A DNA stretch of 27,950 nucleotides from Candidatus Dormiibacterota bacterium (GTDB taxonomy: Bacteria > Chloroflexota > Dormibacteria > Aeolococcales > Aeolococcaceae): the NCBI GenBank assembly GCA_003170875.1, contig PMYJ01000031.1:1-27950 (forward strand). Direction: 5' to 3'. The position numbers and the translations under genes are program-made. Of the stretch, positions 1 to 8,329 are shown in pieces. The notes under the pieces were generated by a model. The model was not told the origin of the DNA, made no database searches, and worked only from the letters and a program-made list of their open reading frames with translations. Every line of letters starts with the position of its first letter. The stretch's first letter is position 1.

Positions 1-1
1 C

Positions 2-625
2 GCCCCCGGGCCGCTCCACGTCGGCCAGCTACTCGAGATCCCGGACCCCTCGCGCAGCCTGCCCTCCTACGTCGCGGGCAGCCAGGACCTCGACACCTGC
101 ACCGTGACCGCGGGCGAGACGCTCTGGACCATCTCCCGGCGTTACGGCGTCGACCCGACCGCCCTGGCCCGCGCCAACGGGCTGAATGTCAACGCCCTGC
201 TCCCGGCCGGCGCCCAGATCCAGGTCCCCGGCCGCCTGGTCCGGGTCAACGCCCTGCTCACCCACGTCGGCCAGCAGGCCGAGGTGCAGCCGGGACTGGT
301 GAAGGCGGTGGCGTGGATGGAGTCGGGCTGGCGGCAGGACCTGGCGTCACCCACCGGTGCGGTGGGCCTGATGCAGATCGAGCCGTACACCGGCGAGTGG
401 GTCTCGCAGTTCCTGGCCCACCGGGCCCTCAACCTGCGCACCGCCGAGGACAACGTGACCGCCGGGACCCTCCTGATCGGCCACCTCATCTGGATGCACG
501 GGGGCGACACCGGCCAGGCGCTCGCCGCCTACTACCAGGGCGACACCAGCATCGCCGAGCACGGGCTCTTCCTCGACACCCAGCAGTACCAGCGCGCGGT
601 CCTCGACCTGATGGCGTCGGAGTAG
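2..625 (+). CDS. LysM-domain lytic transglycosylase, 5' truncated by the window edge
   Basis: The frame is open from the first bases, so the gene begins upstream; 207 residues are visible. Residues 6-14 (HVGQLLEIP) look like the tail of one LysM repeat. A second LysM repeat follows at about 32-77 (TVTAGETLWTISRRYGV, then an ANGL motif and a final IQVPG). Residues 90-205 are a transglycosylase SLT domain: AVAWMESGW holds the likely catalytic Glu107, followed by GAVGLMQIEP and AAYYQGD. The family cleaves peptidoglycan glycan strands outside the membrane, with LysM repeats anchoring the enzyme to the wall. The signal peptide would lie upstream and cannot be seen. The next gene starts about 450 bp away with its own promoter, so this is probably the last gene of its unit. 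The family assignment is secure; the physiological role (growth, spore or resuscitation lysis) is not determined. Confidence 0.88.
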   Translation, partial: APGPLHVGQLLEIPDPSRSLPSYVAGSQDLDTCTVTAGETLWTISRRYGVDPTALARANGLNVNALLPAGAQIQVPGRLVRVNALLTHVGQQAEVQPGLVKAVAWMESGWRQDLASPTGAVGLMQIEPYTGEWVSQFLAHRALNLRTAEDNVTAGTLLIGHLIWMHGGDTGQALAAYYQGDTSIAEHGLFLDTQQYQRAVLDLMASE

Positions 626-805
626 CTGGTCGGGGCAACTGGTGGCGATCCCGTGGCCTCCGGCCCCGAGGTACCTCCAGGCGTCGACGGCTGGACGGGT
701 GGTCAACTTCAGGCGGGCGACCTGACGCACCGATCCCTCCAAGGGCGGCGGGATCGAGCTCAGGTGCCGGCGGGGCACGCAACGCTCCGACGCCCGCCAC
801 CCCCT

Positions 806-826
806 TTTTCCACAGGGTTGTGCACA
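806..826 (+). promoter_or_regulatory. Pair of DnaA-box-like 9-mers in direct repeat
   Basis: TTTTCCACA (806-814) and TTGTGCACA (818-826) lie in the same orientation, separated by GGG. Both are close to the DnaA box consensus TTATNCACA. Only two are present, so this is more likely a DnaA regulatory or titration site, or a coincidence, than an origin. Confidence 0.3.
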
Positions 827-859
827 GATCCCACAAGCTTGGCCACCCGACCTGGCGAT

Positions 860-898
860 GGGCCTGAAAGTCCCTCGCAACCGGAGGCCTATCGTCCC
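860..898. promoter_or_regulatory. Two DosR/DevR-box-like imperfect dyads
   Basis: GGGCCTGAAAGTCCC (860-874) and AGGCCTATCGTCCC (885-898) both read GGGAC...GGCC on the minus strand, centred about 24 bp apart. The known DosR/DevR consensus centres on GGGACT-WW-AGTCCC; the second site matches at 11 of 14 positions by eye, and the first has one extra base in the centre. They lie about 80 bp upstream of the livK -35 element. No DosR-like regulator is encoded in the window. Confidence 0.3.
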
Positions 899-979
899 GG
901 AGCAGGGAATCGGGGACTGATGACTCCTCAAGCGAAGGCTGAAAAGGGCACCCGGGGGCGGATTTGTACAGCTGACCTG

Positions 980-1008
980 TTGACACTATGAAGTGCAGCG
1001 CGTATATC
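980..1008 (+). promoter_or_regulatory. Sigma70-type promoter of the liv operon
   Basis: A perfect -35 TTGACA (980-985), a 17-bp spacer and a -10 TATATC (1003-1008) predict transcription from about 1015. It lies upstream of the livK ATG at 1077 and downstream of an in-frame GTG at 993, which therefore is not the translation start. Confidence 0.72.
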
Positions 1009-1076
1009 AGGTCCCAATCATCCAGGCGGCCGGGGGAGAAGCCACGGTCACCTATTCCCTGCGGAGGGGGTGTCTC

Positions 1077-2345
1077 ATGCCCAACCGGAGTCAATTCACG
1101 ACCTTGCTGGCGCTGCTCGCCCTGGGGGCCGCCGCCTGCGGCACCAGCAGCACATCCAGCAGCGGCCAGGCGTCCGGATGCACCGGCACCGTGACCGTCG
1201 CCACCGAGTTGCCGGTAAGCGGCAATGACGCCTCCGACGGAGTGCCGACCCAGAATGGCGCGGTCCTTGCCGTCGACCAGGCGAACGCCAACCACACGCT
1301 GAATGGCTGCACGCTGACCGTGATCAGCAAGGACGACACCAGCGCCGCGACGGGTGCTCACGACCCCACCCAGGGCGCCTCGAACATGACCGCGCTCACT
1401 GGCAACCAGGCTGTCGTCGGGGTGGTGGGGGCCTTCAACTCCAACGTCTGCGAGGCGGAGCAGACGATCGCCAATGATGCCGACCTGGTCATGATCAGCC
1501 CATCCTGCACCAACCCGGGATTGACGATTCCCGGCTCCAGCTCGAGCATCGACACGAGCAGCCTGCGGCCGACGGGCAAGATCACCTTCTTCCGGGTCTG
1601 CACCACCGACATCGGCCAGGGGGCGGGACTCGCCCAGGTGGCGACCAAGACGCTGAAGGACACCAAGGCGTACGTCTTCGATGACCAGGAGACCTACGGC
1701 CAGGGCCTGGCCGCCACCTTCAAGACGGACTTCGTCGCCGATGGCGGCACGGTGGTCGGCACCGCCAGCCTCCCCGGCAGCACCACCGACTTCACCAGCG
1801 AGCTGACTCAGGCCAAGAGTGACGGCGCCACCCTCATCTTCTTCGGCGGCACCTCGTCGAACGGCGGCGGCATCATCCGCAAGCAGATGGGCGACATCGG
1901 CCTTGGCAGCGTCGACTTCCTGGGTGGCGACGGCATCCAGGACACCCAGTTCTTCACCGAGGCCGGAACCGCCGGAGACGGCGCGTACAGCACCGTGGCC
2001 GCCCCCAACCCGGCGGACCTCTCCAGCGCGACCGCCTTTGTCAGCGCCTACAAGGCCAAGTTCGGGAGCGCCCCCGGCGCCTACTCGGCCAACGCCTACG
2101 ACGCCATGAACATCATCATCCAGGCGATCAAGAAGGCCATCCAATCCAACGGTGGCAAGCTGCCGACGAGCCCATCCACCTTCCGCGAGGCGGTCCGGGC
2201 CAACGTTGCCTCCATCCACTACAGCGGGGCGATCGGCACGACCAGCTTCGACAGCAACGGTGACACGACCAACAAGCTGCTGACCCTGTGGAAGGGCAGC
2301 GGCGGCCAGTGGACCTATGTCTCCACGCTCACAGTCTCGAGCTGA
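1077..2345 (+). CDS. livK: Branched-chain amino acid-type ABC transporter substrate-binding lipoprotein
   Basis: A 422-residue type I periplasmic binding protein (Peripla_BP_6 / LivJ-LivK family) that captures ligand outside the membrane for the permease encoded next. Residues 1-21 form a lipoprotein-type signal ending in GAAAC, with Cys21 as the predicted lipidation site, followed by a Ser/Thr-rich linker. The mature fold starts near GTVTVATELPVSG; VVGVVGAFNSNV, AYVFDDQETYGQGLA and YSANAYDAMNIIIQAIKKA are typical of both lobes. The start at 1077 is chosen because GCGGAGGGGG lies just upstream, the signal peptide then begins properly, and the promoter lies between it and the alternative GTG at 993. 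Ligand specificity (Leu/Ile/Val, other amino acids, amides or urea) cannot be read from sequence alone. First gene of the operon; 74 bp separate it from livH. Confidence 0.93.
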   Translation: MPNRSQFTTLLALLALGAAACGTSSTSSSGQASGCTGTVTVATELPVSGNDASDGVPTQNGAVLAVDQANANHTLNGCTLTVISKDDTSAATGAHDPTQGASNMTALTGNQAVVGVVGAFNSNVCEAEQTIANDADLVMISPSCTNPGLTIPGSSSSIDTSSLRPTGKITFFRVCTTDIGQGAGLAQVATKTLKDTKAYVFDDQETYGQGLAATFKTDFVADGGTVVGTASLPGSTTDFTSELTQAKSDGATLIFFGGTSSNGGGIIRKQMGDIGLGSVDFLGGDGIQDTQFFTEAGTAGDGAYSTVAAPNPADLSSATAFVSAYKAKFGSAPGAYSANAYDAMNIIIQAIKKAIQSNGGKLPTSPSTFREAVRANVASIHYSGAIGTTSFDSNGDTTNKLLTLWKGSGGQWTYVSTLTVSS

Positions 2346-2419
2346 AGCAGACGCAGAGTCGCGCTGAGTGCGGGGGGAGGCGACGCCTCCCCCCGCTTCC
2401 CGACTGAGAGGAGAGGCAG

Positions 2420-3595
2420 ATGAGCGCAGCGACCGGGTCTGCGGTGCGCGGCCGCAGACCCGCGCCAAGGGTACGGCGGCGGCTTCGCCTGGGGATGAGC
2501 CAGGGCCAGTTCCTCGGCGTCCTCACCGCCGTCTTCCTGATACTCCTGCTCCTCATGGTCGTCCAGGACGGTGCCGCCACCGCCGGCAACGAAGTGTGGC
2601 GTGGCCTGGTCCTGGGCGCCATCTACGCGCTCATCGCCGTGGGCTACACCCTGGTCTACGGCATCATCGAGCTGATCAACTTCGCCCACGGTGACGTCTT
2701 CACCATGAGCGCCTTCTACTCAGTGTTCCTGGCGGGCATCCCGGGCGTGCAGGAGGGCTTCTTCAAGCGGTTCCTCGGCTTCGACATCAATCACCTCGCC
2801 AGCTCCGGCCCCGGCGGCTTGATCCTCGCCCTGCTCATCATCTTCCCCATCGCCATGACCCTAGCCGGGCTCACGGGTGTGGTCATCGAGCGGGTCGCCT
2901 ACCGCCGGCTGCGCGACGCTCCGCGGCTGGCGCCGCTGATCACCGCCGTCGGGGTCTCCTTCCTCCTCGAAGGGATCATGTTTGCCTTCTTCGTCCCCCC
3001 AGCCCCGCCCGGCCAGCCCGGACTGGGCACTCCGGGGGCGGCCTATCCCACGGGTGAGGATGGCTGGATCCCGACCACCCACGTCCTCTTGAACATCGGC
3101 GGCAGCCACGGCGTGGTCATCGGCGCCAACGACACCATGGTCATCGTCATCGCGCTGGTGGCGATGTTCGCGCTCGCCGGGTTCATCCGTTACAGCCGGA
3201 CCGGCAAGGCGATGCGGGCGTCGGCCCAGAACCGGGACGCTGCTCAGCTCTGCGGCATCAACATCAACCGGACCATCTCCGCCACCTTCTTCCTCGGCTC
3301 AGCCCTCGCCGCGGTCGGCGGCGTCGTCTACGCGATGCACTACCACACCATCACCTGGAACCAGGGCTACCAATTCGGCCTCATCGCCTTCACCGCAGCG
3401 GTCTTGGGCGGCATCGGCAACATCGTCGGCGCCGGCATCGGCGGCTTCCTGATCGGGCTGGTCGAGGCCTTCACGGTGACCCTCATCCCCAACGGGGGGT
3501 CATGGGCCCTTATCGTCGTATTCGCAGTCCTCATCCTGGTGCTCACGCTCCAACCCACCGGGCTGCTGGGAATGAGAGTGCCCGACCGTGCCTGA
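2420..3595 (+). CDS. livH: Branched-chain amino acid ABC transporter permease LivH
   Basis: A 391-residue inner-membrane permease of the LivH family, one of the two channel subunits of the HAAT importer. After a basic N-terminus of about 30 residues come hydrophobic helices, then the family stretches LGAIYALIAVGYTLVYGI and ELINFAHGDVFTMSAF. The cytoplasmic coupling region GKAMRASAQNRDAAQLCGIN and the C-terminal AAVLGGIGNIVGAGIGGFLI are also typical. A Pro/Gly-rich segment (PPAPPGQPGLGTPGAAYPTG) between middle helices is probably an external loop. AGGAG at 2409-2413 supports the ATG at 2420; an internal ATG at 2495 would remove the basic extension. The end overlaps livM by 8 bp, suggesting coupled translation. 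Confidence 0.93.
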   Translation: MSAATGSAVRGRRPAPRVRRRLRLGMSQGQFLGVLTAVFLILLLLMVVQDGAATAGNEVWRGLVLGAIYALIAVGYTLVYGIIELINFAHGDVFTMSAFYSVFLAGIPGVQEGFFKRFLGFDINHLASSGPGGLILALLIIFPIAMTLAGLTGVVIERVAYRRLRDAPRLAPLITAVGVSFLLEGIMFAFFVPPAPPGQPGLGTPGAAYPTGEDGWIPTTHVLLNIGGSHGVVIGANDTMVIVIALVAMFALAGFIRYSRTGKAMRASAQNRDAAQLCGININRTISATFFLGSALAAVGGVVYAMHYHTITWNQGYQFGLIAFTAAVLGGIGNIVGAGIGGFLIGLVEAFTVTLIPNGGSWALIVVFAVLILVLTLQPTGLLGMRVPDRA

Positions 3596-5774
3596 TCCGA
3601 CCGCCCCCGAGGGAGCGACGAAGGATCGCGCCCAAGGTCCCGTTGACGGAGCGCTGGCCGCCACCTTCGACGGGTCAGCGCTCGACGTCGAGCCCGGCAA
3701 CCTGGCCGCGAGCGTGCCCGAGGCCATCGACGAGTTGCCGGGCGAGCCGGGGATCCCCCTCACCGCCACCCAGGCCGGGAGCGGGGAGGGGGCCGGCTTC
3801 ACCTGGATGCTCGCCTGCGTCGCCCTGGTGCTGCTCATCGCGGGTTGGCTGCTCCCCTGGTACGTCGAGCCGACCGCCAATGGCGTCGGCTACAGCGCCC
3901 AGGATGCGCTGACTCAGACACTCTCTCTCACCATCGAGGGGGTGGGCAGCCTGTTGGTGGTGATCCTCGGGCTCTGCCTGATCGGCCTGCTGGTCGGCTT
4001 CCTCAACGACCTGTGGGCCCGGTTCCTCGGCCGGGGGACGCCGTTTCGCTACTCGAGAGCCCGAGTCGCCCTGGCCCTGGCCGGATCACTGTGCACCCTT
4101 TTGATCGCCGGGATCATGGGCGTCCCCGGGGCCCCTGCGCTTTTCGGCCCCATCGACAGCAACGCGGTCGCCGACGGCGCGGTCTGGATGACGCTCACCG
4201 GGTTCATGGTCGCCGCCTTCGCCTATGGGCTTCCCGGTCCCTGGCTGATCGGCCTTGCCGGCGCCGTGCTCGGGCTGGTGAGCTGGTCGCAGCCCTGGTA
4301 CGTGGCCACCGGCATCGGCGCCAAGCTCACACCATCCGCATCGCAGCAGCTTCTGAACCCCTCGAGTGCCGGGGCCGGCGACATCCTCCTGCTGCTGGTC
4401 GCCCTCGGGGTGGTCGTGGCGGTCGCGGGGCTCGCCGCCGACGCCGTGGCGTCGCTTCGAGGGGTAACCACACCGGTGCTGGCGCGAGTGCGCTCGGTCG
4501 TCCTCTTCGTCGGCGCTGCAGCGGCGGTCCTGGTGCTCATCCTCGTTTCCGGCCTTCACAGCTCCTCCCCGTTCGGTCCCCTCCACTTCCAGAGCTCGCC
4601 CCGCGACCCGCTCAATACCTATGCCGGCAACCCGGCCTGGATGGGAGTGCTGGGGCTGGTGCTCGCCGGCATCGCCGCCCGCTTCCCTAGGATGCTGCTC
4701 CGCCGGACCGTGGTGCTGGCAGTCCTCGCCTTCGCCATCGGCGGCGCCTTCCCGGCGATCTTCAACCAAGCCGACGACTTCGTCGCCTGGGGGGCGCGCT
4801 TCGCCGTCATCTACGTCCTGCTCGCCCTCGGGCTCAACGTGGTGGTGGGCTTCGCCGGCCTCCTGGATCTCGGCTACGCCGCCTTCTTCGCGATCGGCGC
4901 CTACACCACGGCGATCCTCGCCGGGCCGCGCTTCGGCCTGCACCTCCCGTTCTTCCTGCTCATCTTCATAGGGGCGGCGATGGCCTTCACCTTCGGCGCC
5001 ATCCTGGGCGCGCCCACGCTCCGGCTGCGCGGCGACTACCTGGCCATCGTCACGCTGGGCTTCGGCGAGATCGTGCCCAACCTGGCCACCAACAACATCT
5101 TCACGGCGACCGGCGGCCCCAATGGCGACGAGGCCTACCCCGCCTCGCTGTTCGGGAACAACTTCGGCCCCCTGGGCGCCCTTCCCCAGAACACCAAGTT
5201 CTACTTCTGGGCGCTCCTGGCCCTGGTGGCGCTGGTCATCTGGCTGCTACGCAACGTAGAGCACTCGCGATTAGGGAGAGCATGGGTGGCGATCCGGGAG
5301 GACGAGGTCGCCGCCGCGGCCACCGGCATCAACACGGTCAGCACCAAACTTCTCGCCTTCTCCATCGGTGCCTCGGTGAGCGGCTTCGCGGGCGCCTTCT
5401 TCGGGGCCATGCTCGGCACCGTCACCCCGGACAATTTCCAGTTTGCGGTCTCGGTCACCGCGCTGGCGACGGTGGTGCTGGGCGGCATCGGCAGCATCTC
5501 CGGCGTGATCGTGGGAGCGCTCCTCATCGCCTTCGTCATCAACTGGGTCCTGCCCAATCTGGGGAGCTGGACCGCCACGGCCGGCCACACTGTCGGAGTG
5601 AGCCAGCTCAGTAACGTCAACTACTCCCAGTACACGTACATCATCTTCGGCCTGATCCTGATCACGGTCATGGTGCTGCGGCCGGGAGGGCTGCTGCCCA
5701 GCCGAGCCCGCAAGGTTGAGCTGCAGACGGGCGCCGACCCGGGCTCGCTGGCCGAGGTCCAGGAGGGGGCGTGA
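3588..5774 (+). CDS. livM: Branched-chain amino acid ABC transporter permease LivM with long N-terminal membrane extension
   Basis: At 728 residues this is far longer than a usual LivM (about 300-430). Residues 372-728 are a complete LivM permease: LALGLNVVVGFAGLLDLGYA, FAIGAYTTAILAG, GDYLAIVTLGFGEIVPNL, the coupling stretch GRAWVAIREDEVAAAATGIN and LGGIGSISGVIVGALLIAF. Residues 1-60 are hydrophilic. Residues 61-371 add roughly six to eight hydrophobic segments not needed for transport, with two similar units each carrying PWY followed by a Gly-rich external loop (P90-W91-Y92 and P236-W237-Y238). GTG at 3588 is the first start in frame and overlaps livH. The extension is in frame without a stop, so it is a genuine part of the protein or a fusion; its function is unknown. 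It could be a regulatory membrane domain or an interaction platform. Confidence 0.92.
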   Translation: MPDPTAPEGATKDRAQGPVDGALAATFDGSALDVEPGNLAASVPEAIDELPGEPGIPLTATQAGSGEGAGFTWMLACVALVLLIAGWLLPWYVEPTANGVGYSAQDALTQTLSLTIEGVGSLLVVILGLCLIGLLVGFLNDLWARFLGRGTPFRYSRARVALALAGSLCTLLIAGIMGVPGAPALFGPIDSNAVADGAVWMTLTGFMVAAFAYGLPGPWLIGLAGAVLGLVSWSQPWYVATGIGAKLTPSASQQLLNPSSAGAGDILLLLVALGVVVAVAGLAADAVASLRGVTTPVLARVRSVVLFVGAAAAVLVLILVSGLHSSSPFGPLHFQSSPRDPLNTYAGNPAWMGVLGLVLAGIAARFPRMLLRRTVVLAVLAFAIGGAFPAIFNQADDFVAWGARFAVIYVLLALGLNVVVGFAGLLDLGYAAFFAIGAYTTAILAGPRFGLHLPFFLLIFIGAAMAFTFGAILGAPTLRLRGDYLAIVTLGFGEIVPNLATNNIFTATGGPNGDEAYPASLFGNNFGPLGALPQNTKFYFWALLALVALVIWLLRNVEHSRLGRAWVAIREDEVAAAATGINTVSTKLLAFSIGASVSGFAGAFFGAMLGTVTPDNFQFAVSVTALATVVLGGIGSISGVIVGALLIAFVINWVLPNLGSWTATAGHTVGVSQLSNVNYSQYTYIIFGLILITVMVLRPGGLLPSRARKVELQTGADPGSLAEVQEGA

Positions 5775-6631
5775 GCTCGCCAGCGGTCGTCGCCGGGACC
5801 GAGGCCGGGACGGGGACGGACCCCGCCCTGCTCGAGGTCGACGCGCTTCGCAAGGTGTTCGGCGGCCTCGCCGCGGTGGACGATCTCTCCTTCGACGTCG
5901 GCGAGGGCGAGATCGTCTCCATGATCGGGCCCAACGGCGCCGGCAAGACAACCGCCTTCAACTGCATCACCGGTCTGTACTCGTTGACCTCCGGTGCGGT
6001 GCGCTTCGACGGGATCCCCATCAGCGGGCTGCCTCCGCACCGCATCACCCGCCTGGGGATCGCCCGAACCTTCCAGAACATTCGACTCTTCTCCTACATG
6101 ACGGTGATCGAGAACGTGATGGTGGGCGAGCACGTACGCATGCGAGCGAAGGTCTGGGACGCGGTCTTCCGTACCCCCCGCGCCCGGGAAGAGGAGCGAC
6201 GGGTGGCCGCGCACGCCCACGAACTGCTCCGCGGTCTCGGTCTCGCCGAGTACGCCGACATGTACGCTCGCAACCTCCCCTACGGCCTCCAGAAGCGGTT
6301 GGAAATCGCCCGGGCACTGGCCAGCCGGCCCCGCCTGCTGCTGCTTGACGAGCCCGCCGCCGGACTCAACCCGCAGGAGAAGGGGGCCCTCATGGAGGTC
6401 ATCTCACGCCTCCGCGCCGGGGGGCTGACCGTGTTCCTCATCGAGCACGACATGCGTCTGGTGATGGGGATCAGCGATCGCATCGTGGTCCTCGATTACG
6501 GCGAGAAGATCGCCGAAGGCAAGCCCGCGGTCGTGCGCAGTGACCCGCGGGTGGTCGAGGCGTATCTGGGCAAGGGCGCCGCGGCGGCGAGCTCGGGTGT
6601 GACGGGACCCGCCGCACCAGCGGACAAGTGA
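5771..6631 (+). CDS. livG: HAAT ABC transporter ATP-binding protein LivG
   Basis: A 286-residue cytoplasmic ATPase subunit. It shows Walker A GPNGAGKT, the LivG-typical Q-loop region GIARTFQNIRLFSYMTV, a degenerate signature NLPYGLQKRLEIARAL, Walker B LLLLDEPAAGLNPQE and the switch His in LIEHDM. The LivG-specific insertion between Q-loop and signature (about residues 120-155) separates it from LivF. The GTG start overlaps the livM stop by 4 bp (GTGA) and is preceded directly by AGGAGGGGG. The C-terminal 20 residues are Ala/Pro-rich and probably disordered. ATP hydrolysis with LivF drives import through LivH-LivM. Confidence 0.94.
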   Translation: MSSPAVVAGTEAGTGTDPALLEVDALRKVFGGLAAVDDLSFDVGEGEIVSMIGPNGAGKTTAFNCITGLYSLTSGAVRFDGIPISGLPPHRITRLGIARTFQNIRLFSYMTVIENVMVGEHVRMRAKVWDAVFRTPRAREEERRVAAHAHELLRGLGLAEYADMYARNLPYGLQKRLEIARALASRPRLLLLDEPAAGLNPQEKGALMEVISRLRAGGLTVFLIEHDMRLVMGISDRIVVLDYGEKIAEGKPAVVRSDPRVVEAYLGKGAAAASSGVTGPAAPADK

Positions 6632-6644
6632 CAGGTCGAGACTG

Positions 6645-7355
<711 letters not shown>

Positions 7356-7392
7356 AGACGGCTCACCCGCACGCCCGGCGCACCCGGAGCCG

Positions 7393-8241
7393 GTGATCCG
7401 GGTGGACGGCGCTGTTGCGGGCCACACCCTGGACATCCTCGTGCTGAAGCTCACCGTGACCCCGGTCCTGATCGGGGTGTCCGCCCTCATCGGCCGTCGC
7501 TGGGGCCCGGGCCTGGGTGGCTGGATCGTCGGCATTCCGTTCACATCCGGGCCGATCGCTCTCGTCCTCAGCGTCAGTCAGGGGGGGCATTTCGCCGGAG
7601 ACACCGCCGTCGGCATTCTCGCCGGCACGGGGTCAGAGGCCATGTTCTGCTTCGCCTACGCGTGGGCGGCGTCGCGCTTCACATGGACGACGTCGCTGAC
7701 GGCGGGCGTCATCGGCTTCGCCGCCACCACCCTCGCCCTGCTCCGCCTGCCGCTGTCAGTGGCGCCCGCGCTGGCCATCGCTGTGGGAGGCGTTGCCCTC
7801 GCTCTGGCACTGTCACCGCGCGCCGCGGACGGCCTCACACGCTCTCCCGCCGGCGGGCGGGTTGGGATCGGGGACATCGCCACGCGCATGGTGGTGGCGA
7901 CCGCCGCGGTGCTGCTGCTCACGAGCACGGCAACGCTGCTGGGGTCGACCCTGACCGGCCTGCTCTCTCCCTTCCCCCTCTTCGGCGCGGTGATGATGGT
8001 CTTCTCTCAGCGTCTCCAGGGCGGAGGCGGGGGGATCGCGGCCGCTCGGGGACTGCTCTGGGGACTGTTCGGCGCGGCGTGCTTCTTTCTGGTGCTGGCC
8101 ACCCTGCTGCCCCGCTACGGGTTGATCGCCTTCGTGCCTGCCGTTCTGGCAGATCTGGTGGCGCAGGCGGTGACTCTGCCGATGGTGCGCCAGCGCGGTC
8201 CGGCCAGCGGACCGCGACCGCCGGAGGGCGCCGCTGCCTGA
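7393..8241 (+). CDS. Uncharacterised multi-pass membrane protein with internally duplicated fold
   Basis: A 282-residue, very hydrophobic protein with about eight predicted membrane segments; I do not recognise a characterised family. Residues 42-90 (GGWIVGIPFTSGP, then a Ser, Gly and GILAG...F pattern) resemble residues 189-236 (GLLSPFPLFGAVMMVFS, then GLLWGLFGAACF) in the order of Gly, Pro, Ser and aromatic positions, so the protein looks like two homologous halves. A polar cytoplasmic-type linker at about 141-162 joins them. The GTG at 7393 is preceded by GGAG and lies 37 bp after livF, so it is probably co-transcribed with the importer, which suggests a transport-related or accessory role. 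That is inference only; a link to branched-chain substrates is not shown by the sequence. Confidence 0.8.
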   Translation: MIRVDGAVAGHTLDILVLKLTVTPVLIGVSALIGRRWGPGLGGWIVGIPFTSGPIALVLSVSQGGHFAGDTAVGILAGTGSEAMFCFAYAWAASRFTWTTSLTAGVIGFAATTLALLRLPLSVAPALAIAVGGVALALALSPRAADGLTRSPAGGRVGIGDIATRMVVATAAVLLLTSTATLLGSTLTGLLSPFPLFGAVMMVFSQRLQGGGGGIAAARGLLWGLFGAACFFLVLATLLPRYGLIAFVPAVLADLVAQAVTLPMVRQRGPASGPRPPEGAAA

Positions 8242-8258
8242 CGCGGGTTCCCGGTCAG

Positions 8259-8280
8259 GGCCCTGGCAGGCGCAAGGGCC
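8259..8280. terminator. Possible hairpin terminator between convergent genes
   Basis: GGCCCT (8259-8264) pairs with AGGGCC (8275-8280) across a 10-nt loop, in the 88-bp gap between two convergent genes. There is no T-tract on either side, so this is a weak candidate for bidirectional termination. Confidence 0.3.
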
Positions 8281-8329
8281 TGGGCAGGCTGCGCCGGCCT
8301 CAAGATCGGCATCGGCCAGGTCGGGGCGT

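Larger units (their letters stand above)
626..1076. other. Intergenic regulatory region upstream of livK
   Basis: About 450 bp without a convincing gene. The first 170 bp show nothing recognisable and no clear terminator. From about 800 onward it becomes structured: two DnaA-box-like 9-mers (806-826), two imperfect GGGAC-type dyads (860-874 and 885-898), then the livK promoter (980-1008) and a roughly 60-nt leader with a ribosome binding site. Open frames on both strands here have no family features. Confidence 0.6.

Noticed and set aside
806..826. Replication origin
   Set aside because: Only two DnaA-like boxes, no AT-rich unwinding region and no dnaA, dnaN, rpmH or parAB genes nearby.
944..990. 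Possible tRNA 3'-end remnant or attachment site (minus-strand string TACAAATCCGCCCCCGG)
   Set aside because: It resembles a T-arm by a few bases but the flanking bases do not pair, no cloverleaf can be drawn, and no integrase or second copy is present.
993..1076. Upstream GTG start giving livK 28 extra residues
   Set aside because: The GTG lies inside the promoter, between the -35 and -10 elements, and the lipoprotein signal and ribosome site both point to the ATG at 1077.
486..2468. A 660-codon open frame on the minus strand across livK and its upstream region
   Set aside because: It lies antisense to a clear substrate-binding protein, has no recognisable domains and a composition (Gly/Arg/Asp/Val-rich) typical of GC-rich antisense frames.
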